NCBI GenBank assembly: GCA_027596195.1
Contig: JADGJG010000178.1
Location: 1 to 33,663 of the forward strand
Source of the DNA: Podochytrium sp. JEL0797
Taxonomy: Eukaryota; Chytridiomycota; Chytridiomycetes; Chytridiales; Chytriomycetaceae
DNA: 33,663 bases
Direction of reading: 5' to 3'
Shown here piece by piece: positions 9,025 through 18,313 of this stretch. Each line of letters begins with the position of its first letter. Within the stretch, counting starts at the first letter, position 1. Made by a program: the position numbers and the translations under genes. Below the pieces are notes generated by a model. That model was given only the letters and a program-made list of their open reading frames with translations. It was not told the origin of the DNA and searched no databases.

Positions 9025-10203
9025 ATGCCGCAACGTAGTCTTCCCGAGCTCCCCACGGAGATTCTACTCAACATCTTGGCATGGATGGAGTATGACCAAG
9101 CCCTCAGCTGCCGCTTCATCTGCCGCCGTCTGAAAGCCGTGGTCTGGAAAATGCTCAAAAAACTCGACCTGTTCCAAAACATTTGCACCACCGTCTACAA
9201 CAAGACCCGCAACTCGCGCGTTTCTCCCAGCCATTGGCTTTGCTGCTGGGACGAAACGCAACAGAACGCCGCCGCGCGTGTCTGTCTCGCCGAAAACACG
9301 CCAAACTTTGTCCACGTCAAATGCCACCACGGCAATCCCGCCAAAATCCCGCCCTCGTTCGGAATCACCACTTTCACCCAAATCACCATCAAAAACGCGG
9401 CTCTCATGGGTCCCATCCCTGCCGAATTGTTCCAACTCACGCGCATGAAGGTGTTGAATTTGAGTGGGAACGCGTTGGAAGGAACGGTTCCCGATGGGAT
9501 TCACCGCCTCACTCGGTTGACGACGTTGATTCTCAGTAATAACCGGTTCAGTGGCGAGTTGCCAATTGAGCAGTTGGTTGGTTTGGAGAATTTGAGAGTG
9601 TTGCGACTCGACAAGAACCAGTTTGTGGGGGTGATTCCGCCTTGCTTGGAGTCTCTCAAAAAGTCGCTTGTGGATGTTGATTTTAGTCATAACCAGCTGG
9701 AAGGCGCGATTCCCACGTATTTCCACGCGTTTGAGAAGCTGGCCACATTGAATCTCGGGTTCAACCGCCTCACGGGCGGGATTCCTGCCGAAGCGGAGGG
9801 GTGGAAGGTGTTGCGGTTGTTGGATCTTCAGTCGAATCAGTTGGAGGGGACCATTCCAGAATGTGTGTTGAGCATGGAAAAGTTGGAAAAGATCATCTTG
9901 ACTTGCAACAAACTGAGTGGCTCCATTCCGGTCTTTCGCAACGCAAACTTGTTATGGATTGAGTTGGGGGACAATCGGTTCGAAGGGGAGGTTCCGGACG
10001 CGTTGGTGGGGTTGTTGAAGCTGCGGCTTTTGAATGTGGGGCATAACCAGTTGTCGGGGAAATTGGATGTGGGGTTTCGGAATGTGAAGTGGTTGGCGGA
10101 TGTAAAGGTTCATGGGAATCGGTTGTTGGATGTGGGTGTTTTGGGGGGTGGGAAGAAGATCAAGTGGACTTGTGATACAAATTGCATGAGTTGTGCTCAG
10201 TAA
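9025..10203 (+). CDS. F-box-like protein with plant-type leucine-rich repeats
   Basis: This is an intronless frame of 392 residues from ATG 9025, 169 bp after the SNF2 stop. Residues 6-50 (LPELPTEILLNILAWMEYDQ, then CRFICRRLKAVVW) fit an F-box, the Skp1-binding module of SCF ubiquitin ligases. From about 130 to 365 there are nine or so 23-24-residue leucine-rich repeats of the plant-specific type, with L-x-G-x-I/V-P after the LxxLxLxxN core (for example LEGTIPECVLSMEKL and LSGSIP). It has no signal peptide and no transmembrane segment, so unlike plant receptors it should be intracellular. A substrate-recruiting role in SCF is inferred from the F-box. The region 58-110 is Cys/Trp/His-containing and unassigned. 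The gene ends with a Cys-rich tail (CDTNCMSCAQ). Confidence 0.8.
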   Translation: MPQRSLPELPTEILLNILAWMEYDQALSCRFICRRLKAVVWKMLKKLDLFQNICTTVYNKTRNSRVSPSHWLCCWDETQQNAAARVCLAENTPNFVHVKCHHGNPAKIPPSFGITTFTQITIKNAALMGPIPAELFQLTRMKVLNLSGNALEGTVPDGIHRLTRLTTLILSNNRFSGELPIEQLVGLENLRVLRLDKNQFVGVIPPCLESLKKSLVDVDFSHNQLEGAIPTYFHAFEKLATLNLGFNRLTGGIPAEAEGWKVLRLLDLQSNQLEGTIPECVLSMEKLEKIILTCNKLSGSIPVFRNANLLWIELGDNRFEGEVPDALVGLLKLRLLNVGHNQLSGKLDVGFRNVKWLADVKVHGNRLLDVGVLGGGKKIKWTCDTNCMSCAQ

Positions 10204-10422
10204 ATTGTATCTTGAGTGTCATTTTTTTGGAGTGAATCTTGAATTCTCTATATCCATTGCGGTAGTTGAGAATGGGGAACCAAGGACAAAGAATCCATTG
10301 GTGTCATCAAGCTCAGCAATTTCAGTCTCAGTAGACTCTTGGGAAACTCCCAGAGTAACCTCTGTAAAAATGCATCAGTCAGCATTCACCTAAATGCCAA
10401 AAAATAAAATAAACATTTATTT
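10204..10422. other. Short convergent intergenic region
   Basis: This 219-bp stretch lies between the convergent LRR and TPR genes. It holds AATAAA-type signals near 10404-10412 that could serve either gene. No gene is seen. Confidence 0.4.
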
Positions 10423-12600
10423 CTAATATTTTGCCAAACTTTGAAATACTTTTTCATTATCAGCATTAAAAAACCAGGACTCTGAATCCTCATGCTCACC
10501 TTTTGTCTTGTAAAACCCATTCAAATTTTCAATTAATTTGAGAGTATCTGGATGAGTCTCTCCAAGGACTTGTTTGGTGGCATTGAGACATTGGAGAAGC
10601 AGTGGTTCTGCTTTTCCATACCTCTCTTGAGACCCATACAGTGAAGCCAGATTGTTGAGTGCGTTGAGAGTGCTTGGATGCATTTCTCCAAGGATTTGCT
10701 GCTTGGCCTTGAGACATTGGAGTAGCAAAGGCTCTGCCTCTCGAAACCTTCCTTCTACAAAGTATAATGTAGCCAGATTGCCAAGCGCAGTGAGAGCACC
10801 TGGATGATTCTCGCCAAGGGTTTCCTGGTTGGCCTTGACACATTGGAGACACAGTGGTTCTGCATCCCCATACCGGCCTTGTGACTGGTACAACAAAGCC
10901 AGATTACTCATGAAACAGAGAGATTCTGGATGAGTCTCTCCAAGGGTTTCCTGGCTGGCCTTGAGACATTGGAGATACAGTGGTTCTGCATCCCCATACA
11001 GTCCTTGTGACTGGTACACCAAAGCCAAATTGTTGAGGGACTTGAGAGTGTCTGGATGAGTCTCTCCAAGGATTTGCTGCCTGACTGTGAGACATTTGAG
11101 AAGCAGCGGCTCTGCATCCTCATATCTTCCTTGTGCCTGGTACAATGTGGCAAGATTGCTCATGAGCTGGAGAGTATCTGGATGAGTCTCTCCAAGGGTT
11201 TCCTGGCTGGCCTTGAGACATTGGAGATACAGTGGTTCTGCATCCCCATACCTTCCTTGTGATTGGTACACCAAAGCCAAATTGTTCATGACAAGAAGAG
11301 TGTTTGGATGAGTCTCGCCAACAGATTCTTGGCTGGCCTTGAGACCTTGGAGAAGCAGTGGCTCTGCATCTTCATACCTTCCTTGCTCCTGGTACAATAG
11401 GGCTAGGTTGTTGATGATCATGAGAGTATCTGGATGATTCTCTCCACAGACTTGCTTGTAGGCCTTGACACATTGGAGGTACAGTGGCTCTGCATCACCA
11501 TACTGGCCTTGCAAATAGTACAACATAGCCAGATTGTTGAGTGAAGAGAGCGTGTCTGGATGAGTCTCTCCAAGGAGTTGCTGCCTGCCCTGGAGACCTT
11601 GGAGAAGCAGTGGTTCTGCATCACCATACCTTCCTTGCATAGAATGGAATCTACCAAGAGCATTCAGCAAGGTCAAAAAGGGCTCAGTTCCATCCACATT
11701 CAAATCAATCTGATCCTGCAAAGACCTGACAGTCCAACCAGACAAGGTTTCAAACACCATCTTGTCCAACTGGGAAAATCCAACAGACTGGATAACCTCA
11801 AATATGGCTTCCTTGTCACTTGGATTGGAGCTCTCACTCTCTTGAGAGTTGATACTGGCCAGAACAGAGTTGTAACCATCTCCAAGTACTAAATTCTCCA
11901 AGAAGTTTTCCTCTTCAGAAACAGGCATGGCAATGTGGAAGTTCGTGTGAGCAATGGCTGCAGTGTAGATCTCAAAGATGCACCAGACACGCTTGAGAGG
12001 GATAGGGTCCAGAAAGGGGGTCATGACAAGCACAACACTGCCAATCTCCTCAATGGCATTCTTGAACACAGTCTGCCACCAGTCAAATGGCTTGGCAGCA
12101 ACATTGTGCTGAGAGTTGGAGAGCAGGTCAAACCAGATGATGGTGGTGTCTGGGTCCAGTTGGTTTCTCATGGCAAAGAGGGTGAGAGCATCCACAACTT
12201 CCAGAAACTTGTATTGCCAAGCATGGGAGACAAACCACTTGGCATCTTGGATGACAGCTGCCTCAGCTGGGTTCTTGGAGAGAAAGAGCTGGGCGCAGAG
12301 AGACAGTCCAGTGTCTTGAGTCATGGGCTTGAGGTGTTTTCTACAAACATCAGCAGTGGTTAACTGATCAAGGGCTTCACCACCACCCCACATCTCAATC
12401 AAGGTCCCAAGGAAGGAAAGTGGTACACCCTTGATGGAGAAGGTGTTTGGATCAGCCTGTGGTGAATGGAGGTGAATGGAGTCAGTTTTGAGTTTTGATT
12501 TTGAGTTGCCATTCAATGCATACCATATCCCAAATGGGGATGGCTGTCTTGGGTCCTGGATCTTGGTCTTGGTCTTGGTCTTGGGCTGGCTGGCGGCCAT
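10423..12600 (-). CDS. TIR-like domain plus kinesin-light-chain-type TPR protein
   Basis: This is an intronless frame; from ATG 12600 it encodes 725 residues (the frame is open a little upstream without ATG). After a Lys/Thr-rich N-terminus, residues about 119-216 resemble a TIR domain: WFVSHAWQYKF (the FVSH strand), IIWFDLLS, IGSVVLVMTPF and RVWCIFEIYT. The Glu of WCIFE (about residue 210) falls where NAD-cleaving TIR domains have their catalytic Glu. From about 309 to the end run about nine TPR units of exactly 42 residues with consensus GETHPDTL..NNLA.LY..QGRY, then DAEPL.LQCLKA, as in kinesin light chain and many NLR-like proteins. There is no NB-ARC/NACHT ATPase between them. An immune-type or signalling adaptor role is inferred; kinesin light chain itself is unlikely because its N-terminal coiled coil is missing. 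An upstream exon cannot be excluded: an acceptor-like ACAG occurs at about 12626. Confidence 0.82.
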   Translation of the reverse strand: MAASQPKTKTKTKIQDPRQPSPFGIWYALNGNSKSKLKTDSIHLHSPQADPNTFSIKGVPLSFLGTLIEMWGGGEALDQLTTADVCRKHLKPMTQDTGLSLCAQLFLSKNPAEAAVIQDAKWFVSHAWQYKFLEVVDALTLFAMRNQLDPDTTIIWFDLLSNSQHNVAAKPFDWWQTVFKNAIEEIGSVVLVMTPFLDPIPLKRVWCIFEIYTAAIAHTNFHIAMPVSEEENFLENLVLGDGYNSVLASINSQESESSNPSDKEAIFEVIQSVGFSQLDKMVFETLSGWTVRSLQDQIDLNVDGTEPFLTLLNALGRFHSMQGRYGDAEPLLLQGLQGRQQLLGETHPDTLSSLNNLAMLYYLQGQYGDAEPLYLQCVKAYKQVCGENHPDTLMIINNLALLYQEQGRYEDAEPLLLQGLKASQESVGETHPNTLLVMNNLALVYQSQGRYGDAEPLYLQCLKASQETLGETHPDTLQLMSNLATLYQAQGRYEDAEPLLLKCLTVRQQILGETHPDTLKSLNNLALVYQSQGLYGDAEPLYLQCLKASQETLGETHPESLCFMSNLALLYQSQGRYGDAEPLCLQCVKANQETLGENHPGALTALGNLATLYFVEGRFREAEPLLLQCLKAKQQILGEMHPSTLNALNNLASLYGSQERYGKAEPLLLQCLNATKQVLGETHPDTLKLIENLNGFYKTKGEHEDSESWFFNADNEKVFQSLAKY
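10500..11675. repeat. 126-bp tandem repeat coding for the TPR units
   Basis: The motif CTGGATGAGTCTCTCC and close variants recurs every 126 bp (near 10550, 10676, 10802, 10928, 11054, 11180, 11306, 11432 and 11558). Each period encodes one 42-residue TPR on the minus strand. DNA-level similarity between units, including third codon positions, suggests recent duplication or gene conversion inside the gene. Confidence 0.8.
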
Positions 12601-13727
12601 CTGCAACGGCACCTGGCGCCGTTCCTGTGTATAGGAAAAATTATTTGATTAAAACAGACTGGGCAAAAAAATGGCACTGACCCTCCGACACTGGGCTGGC
12701 CATGAAGGCAGGCTCGTTATCCGCTGGCAATGCGGGCAATGGCTTGAGGTCAGACGGCTTGTGCGTTGATGATCAACAAGAATTTGAAATTCGCGTTTCA
12801 GCTCATACCCTAACCACCTCATGTAAGAGTGATCCAGAAACCAAGGGTCGGGGTCCACTTGGGGTCTTCTTCTTCTTTGGGTCTCTTGGTTTCGCCTGGA
12901 TCGAAAGAACACGAATGGATCAAAAAACGAGTTCGAATCGCCAGCCCAATTTGCGTCAGTCTTCACCTGATCCTGCGCGCGAATCCAAGAAGAGGCAAGA
13001 GTCTGCGAGCTGGCAAGTCTCTCCTTGTGGCTGACGCCAGCGCTCGTGCTGCGGTTTCTGGGGCCAAAGCAATTCAACATTTTTGTTTTTTGGGTTCGTG
13101 TCCCCGCAATCAAATTGGCGATTTTTCGTTTGCGGAAATTCCGAAAGCGCGTTTCCTCCCAGGTTCCAATCGCCATGAGCAACTTCATTGTCGTTGCATA
13201 TATTTACTGACATAGTTGAGAAAATACGCGTTTTTGACTGCCTGCTCATATTTTGGAACTGAGGATGTGAATTCAACAACTCATATATTTGCTTCCAATG
13301 TTGAGTATTGGCCACGAACTGGCTTGCGGTTGCTCGGACTTGCCCAACAAGAATAATAATAATTCGAATAAATCACCATTTTACTGCAATTAACATCCTA
13401 TATGACACGATCCCAGCAAAAAGCTTGGACAGCTTGCTTGCCTGCGATCGCGTGCGTCATGCAGTTATCAAGATATTTTACGGGATCGCACGAATGCCAG
13501 GCATCCAACCATATTCTTTCTTCGGCAACCCACCTTTCAGGATTTTACAGACAAACACGAACATTCAGGCAACTGCCTCACGTACAAGCCACTTCCTGAT
13601 GACGTCCTATGAAGTGATCAAACGACAACCTTAAATAAACGCGTGATGAAGAGATCCTGGTGCGCTGGATCAAGACTGAAGGACAGGTGCAACTTCAAAC
13701 GCACAAAAACACCAACACCAAAATCTT
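12601..13727. other. Intergenic region of about 1.1 kb, no supported gene
   Basis: This region lies between the minus-strand TPR gene and the 3' end of the CASP gene. A minus-strand open frame of 179 codons (12649-13188) and a plus-strand frame (13308-13634) are present, but neither shows a domain, a paralogue or a good start, and both are Arg/Ser-rich in the way of chance frames. The part near 12610-12700 could be the promoter, or a short 5' exon and intron, of the TPR gene. From about 13340 it is AT-richer, with no recognisable element. Confidence 0.4.
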
Positions 13728-16502
13728 TTAATGAACATTACTCCCCGCCCCCGCACTCCCCGGCATCGGCACAACATGATCATGCCGACACTCCTCCCAC
13801 TGACTCAACAAATACAACGTCGCAAACACCAAACAATGCAACACAACACTGTACACTACAAACCCGATCCGCGTATACTTGTTCCCCACGAGCACGCGTG
13901 TGAACATCAACGCGGCCTTCTCTGCCGCGTTCAGCTTGTTCACGCGGGACGTGCGTTCGTTGCGCGAGAAGCGTTGGAAGGGGTCGAGGTTCGTTTCGTA
14001 GAGGGTGTTGTAGCGGTTTGAAATGTCGTCTCCGCTGCGGTTTGGGGTGGACGGGATGTTGATGACGGCGGCGGCTTGTTGGTGACGGTTTGTGGAAGCC
14101 GTGGAGGAGTTGGAGAAGGATTCGGCGTAGCGCAGTTTTTCGTAGAGTTTGATGTTGTCGCTTTTGAGGCTGTCCATGTTGTGTTTGAGGTCGGCGATCA
14201 TGTTGGAATTTGATTTTGCTTGCTGGAAAGAATGAGATTGAGAATCAGCAAACGAGGCGAATCTCAAACTAAGCACGAACCTCTTCCAACTCGGCATTCC
14301 TTTGCCTATATCGGTCTCTCTGGCTCGCGAGAATCGGAATAATGGATGAATTGGCCCCACCCGTGCTGGGAATCGGTGATCCAGTCTCAATAGCCGCAGG
14401 CACCCCAACAAGAAGCACACTGTTCCCCAAAACTGGAACCAAATCGGGTTGATTGTTCAGCTGCGATCGCACATTAATGGCCATCAACGGATCCATATCC
14501 GCCTCATTCTCCGCATTCGCCTTTGCAGCTGTCCCCACAGAACTCGACGCCGCACTCCCACCCGTTTTGCTCGCCACAATCGAATTGAGGTTATAAACGT
14601 CCTCCTCGAGTCTCTGAAGAAGCGATTTCTGGTTCTCGCATTGAAGCTGAAAGTGTTGAAGGTCCTCCCTCGTGTGATTGAGATCCGCCGTCTGCGAATC
14701 TACCGTATCCTTCAACGCGTCGACCTCTGCTTGCAACCGTTTGTTTTTGTCCATCAAAAGTTTTTCCAAACTTGGTTCGCCACCGGCAGGAGTCGAGGGT
14801 TCGTCCCAGAGTCCGTCGTTTTGGGAGGAAGCGGTGGTTGGGTGGGAGCCGAATTCAATGTTTTTCAGGAGGTCGAGTTCGCGTTTGATTCGTTCGTAGT
14901 CGTCGAAGCGGAGGAGTTTTTCGCGCAGTTGTTCGGTTTCGAGTTTCTACAAAACAAAACTCGTTAAAAAATGATCACGGAATACTTACAAAGACAAGCG
15001 CGTACCTTGACAGCCAATTCTCTTTCCAATTCGTTGATACGGCGAGACGAGAAGGCTTCGCGTTCCGACAAGCGTCCCTTGAACTTGTTCAGCTCCTCCA
15101 ACAGTTTCGAAATCTCAGCGTCCTGCGCCTTCAACTTATGCTGCAGGGTAACCGGGCTAAAGCAGAAAAGCCATTAGCACGCGCCGAAAAGAAGAATCGG
15201 AAAGGAACAGCAAAAGAGGGGCGGTGAGAACTCAACTCTTGCCAATCGTGTCGATGACTCTGCTGACTCTGCATACTGGCCGAAATGGCACTCGCATCTC
15301 CACGAAGCATGGCCAACTCGTTCTTGAGAATTTCGTTCTCGCGCGACACGGTGGCGGCTTTCGAATTGGCGCGGTCGAGATCTCCAATCACAATTTCGAG
15401 TTCACCGAGTTTTCCGGCAACTTCTTGGTCTGATGAAATTGGAAACGTAAGAGGGATGGTAGAAAGGATGTCGCGGGGGCGCAATGGGGAAGCCACATGT
15501 AGAACGCCATTCGGAGAATCAAGCGAAACCAGTACTCGTCCACGGCAACAGGAACTTCAAGACGCAGAAACTCACCATACTGAGACGAATAATCCACCAA
15601 CTTGGCCTGCGAAACATCATGACTCGACTGCAAACTCGACAACTGATCCTTCATCAAATTCAACTGCCTCTGCAACGCATACTCCGTCTCCTTGTAAATT
15701 CGAATCTTTTCATCCGTCGCCTGCTTGATCTCAATCTCCTTCGCCAACACCTTCTCTGCAACCATTTCGTCGAGTTTCGCTTCGTAGGTGGCGAGTCGCG
15801 ATTTCAAACCGCCCACGGCGCCTTCGCTCGCTTTTCCGGAGGCAACGTCTCGTTCCATTTGCGCGATTGTGGCTTTGAGGGAGGTGTTTTCTTCGGTTGT
15901 GAGGGCGAGTTCGGATTCCAGTTGGGGGTGGTTCGAGAGCGAGGAAATTAGAGGGGCTGGATCGGGTGCTTCGGCGAGGTGTTTGTAAAGCGAGAGGAAA
16001 TAGGATTCGGCGACTTTAGATCGCTTTCCAATGACATCGATTTCCTGTTGATAGGCTGTTTGGGGGCGATTGGTTCCAGGGGGCGAAACAAAAACACAAA
16101 AGGCGGGTTGACCGCACCTTTCAGCAGAACCTTGAACTCCTTCAGTTTCTCTTCATCCGGGATCTTTTTGAATTCTGTTGGTGATGTATTCAGTCAAATC
16201 CGGTCCCGACCACACATCACATCCAGCGCACCTTTCGTCATATCGGCAAGCTTCTTCTTGTTCTTGTTGGACTCCTTCTGGTTCTCAACGATATCGAGAC
16301 CTTGGGAATCGAGCTGCTTCTGGAGCACGGCCAGGTTGATTTCTGTAAGGGAGAGTTGGTGTTTGGCGGTATTGGGCAAGTTCAGCGCACCTGTCCACGC
16401 CCGCAGAGCTGCCTGGATCGATTCGGAGGCATCCGGGGCGGAAAGACTGGCGAATTCGGAGGCGGCGGGAGGGGAAGGCGAAAGTGCGTCTGACTGGTCC
16501 AT
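13728..16502 (-). CDS. CASP/COY1 golgin, Golgi coiled-coil membrane protein
   Basis: Eight exons on the minus strand join in frame: 16502-16391, 16342-16232, 16174-16118, 16055-15576, 15429-15237, 15156-15006, 14946-14281, 14222-13728. The total is 2265 nt (754 residues plus stop); the 48-146 nt introns are all GT-AG. The N-terminus gives WTEINLAVLQKQLDSQGLDI then NQKESNKNKKKLADMTKEF, typical of CASP. The middle is long heptad coiled coil. IKRELDLLKNIEFGS and ASQRDRYRQRNAELE precede the CASP C-terminal domain: LYETNLDPFQRFSRNER, then a single transmembrane helix (IGFVVYSVVLHCLVFATLYL) with the family's Tyr and His. It is a tail-anchored golgin acting in intra-Golgi retrograde traffic (yeast Coy1; the short product of metazoan CUX1). 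An Ala/Ser/Gly-rich insertion sits at about 470-490. Confidence 0.9.
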
Positions 16503-17147
16503 TTGGATTTGTGTTTGAAGTTTTCGATCTGGATTCTGGGTTGGGTCGTCTTCTGCCTGCCTTCAATTGACAGACAGTTACACGTAGACTGCAAATTCGA
16601 TCTCACGTATTGTCAACGCGATTGTTGAGAATAATGACCTCTCGAAAGGTAAATAGAAAATCCCGATGCGATCCGGCCTTCCATATGTCCTAGTTCCCAT
16701 GAAACTACCCAGGACAATGAAGGGTATTGGTTCTGCCCAACGTCCAAAGCAACTCCACCCAGAAGGTTAAAAATCGCCAATGTTCGAGACAAAGTCCAAG
16801 CATTCACCGTCCGGAATCGCGATTTTTCCGGGTTTCATGGAACACGTGGCTTTCGCCTCCTCCGGCCTCTCTCTTCAACTTGCTCGTGAATGCATTTTTA
16901 AAAATTAAGAGGAAAGGGGCATCGGTGAAGTGTTCCGATAGTCGTGATTGGGCACTGACTGGGCGGCAGGGCGGCACCGCGCGAAGCCACCATTTTTCCC
17001 GTACATGCGCAGCATACCAATCGCTCCAAAAATCGCCCCACCCGCAGGTTCCCCGGCCTCCCCGCTTCTGGTGACGATTGTTGCTCTCATTACCTCCACT
17101 ATGGGTCCCCCCCTCCCCAGACCACTGACTAAAGTGCTAAATTACAG
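16503..17147. other. Divergent intergenic region (CASP / family A member 3)
   Basis: This 645-bp stretch lies between two divergently transcribed genes. No supported gene. A CACGTG is at 16843-16848. A C-rich tract near 17104-17120 and a CTGAC...TTACAG sequence directly before the ATG at 17148 could be the end of a 5' UTR intron of the next gene. Confidence 0.4.
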
Positions 17148-17531
17148 ATGCCACGTGTTGTTGCCTCCCAAAACGCCCGCACCATGCCGGTCGACCCGCA
17201 CGACTTTCTCCAGGAAATCTCGGCACTCTTTGAGCCAGTGGGGAACCGACCCGCACCCGAAAACCCAACGGCGGCACTCGAGCAAGCGTTCATTGCGTTC
17301 CAGTCGAACGCCCTTTTGTTTCGCATCCGGTTCCCTCGAGTCCAGGTTCGAAACAGTTTGTCGCCGCGTAAAGCGATCCGCAAGCGCAAAGTTGCGATTC
17401 CGCCGAAAAGGGAGCTGGCGTATTTGGAACACCTCGCTGCGGCAAAAGTGCATTCCGACAGACGAGTTCTTCAACCTGAGTACGAGCGAATCATGAGTGA
17501 AGTGAGGGAATCGCTGTCAAGCACTTCGTAA
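17148..17531 (+). CDS. Family A small protein, member 3
   Basis: This is a single-exon frame of 127 residues, the most compact family member. The three blocks are VDPHDFLQEISALF (about 14-27), LEQAFIAFQSNALLFRIRF (about 43-61) and ELAYLEHLAAAKVHSDR followed by LQPEYERIMSEVRE (about 88-120). The family similarity starts just after the internal Met 13, so the true start may be base 17184. The linker between blocks 2 and 3 is Lys/Arg-rich (RKAIRKRKVAIPPKR), which would suit nucleic-acid binding or a nuclear signal, but this is inference. It is closest by eye to member 1, which lies 15 kb away on the other strand. Confidence 0.7.
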   Translation: MPRVVASQNARTMPVDPHDFLQEISALFEPVGNRPAPENPTAALEQAFIAFQSNALLFRIRFPRVQVRNSLSPRKAIRKRKVAIPPKRELAYLEHLAAAKVHSDRRVLQPEYERIMSEVRESLSSTS

Positions 17532-17881
17532 TTTTGTCTGTATTTATTTTTTCAGTTGTTTTCCCACGGCGCTGTAAATAAAGAGGCGGGTTTTTAGAGT
17601 TGCGCCCCGAAGATCAATGGAATAGGGAGGAATGATGGTTGGCGGGATGATTTTGGTTTGTCGGGACTTGACCCTTGGCGAAGCATCCAAGCTTCACCAA
17701 CCAACGCGGCAATTTTTCCGGTGGTGGCAAATAAAAGGCAAATACCGTGTCTGCATAACACTGCATGAAGGAAAATCCTTCTCCTTAGTCACTCACTGAG
17801 TACAATTAAAACTGCCAAGACCGATGAGTCAACGTTACTTGGGAATTCCGCAGCGGTCACCAGGCATCAGACACATTTTCG
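17532..17881. other. Intergenic region between family A members 3 and 4
   Basis: About 350 bp without a gene. It contains AT-rich 3' sequence with AATAAA (near 17576), a TATA-like AAATAAAAGG near 17729 and the likely promoter of member 4. Confidence 0.4.
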
Positions 17882-18313
17882 ATGGAAACCCGGCTTCTTT
17901 CCAATTTTCTCGCCAATCCACCAATGGGCAACAACTCCGCCCCGATCGCCTCCTCGTCCTCTTTCGGCGCCGACGCGCACGCCTTCCTCGTGCGCGCCGC
18001 CTCGCTCTTTGGGCCGAGTCCCGCGACTACTACTACGGTTAACACTGAGCGACTAGGCGCGCCGCCCGCCACTCTCGAAACGGCCTTCATCGCCTTCCAG
18101 TCCACCGCCCTTCTGCACCGCATCCTGTTCCACGCAAAGCTGAAGCCGAAACACTCCTCGCGCAAAGTCTGCGACGGCCCAATTCCAACGGGAAAGGAGC
18201 TAAAGTACCTCGAGCGCTTGGCAAGAGCAAAGGCCCATTCGGATCGCCAGGCCTTGCAGCCTCTGTATGATCGAATCATGCAGGAAGCGAGAGGTGCCGT
18301 CAAAACGAATTGA
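17882..18313 (+). CDS. Family A small protein, member 4
   Basis: This is a single-exon frame of 143 residues from ATG 17882 (a second in-frame ATG at 17924 is possible). The conserved blocks are ADAHAFLVRAASLFG (about 30-44), LETAFIAFQSTALLHRILF (about 65-83) and ELKYLERLARAKAHSDR followed by LQPLYDRIMQEAR (about 107-138). The linkers are Ser/Thr/Pro-rich and unlike those of the other members. It is in tandem with member 3 on the plus strand. Function is unknown; the strict conservation of FQS-ALL and SDR-LQP-Y against free linkers marks it as an expressed family under selection rather than chance frames. Confidence 0.7.
   Translation: METRLLSNFLANPPMGNNSAPIASSSSFGADAHAFLVRAASLFGPSPATTTTVNTERLGAPPATLETAFIAFQSTALLHRILFHAKLKPKHSSRKVCDGPIPTGKELKYLERLARAKAHSDRQALQPLYDRIMQEARGAVKTN

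Noticed and set aside
10423..12600. Reading the TPR protein as kinesin light chain
   Set aside because: The N-terminal heptad coiled coil is absent and a TIR-like domain takes its place; the TPR class alone does not define KLC.
12900..12960. GTTCGAATC resembling the B box of a tRNA gene
   Set aside because: No matching A box, acceptor stem or anticodon arm can be folded around it.
12649..13188. Minus-strand open frame of 179 codons upstream of the TIR-like/TPR gene
   Set aside because: No domain, Arg/Ser-rich composition of a shadow frame, and no in-frame splice path to the TPR gene that I could support.
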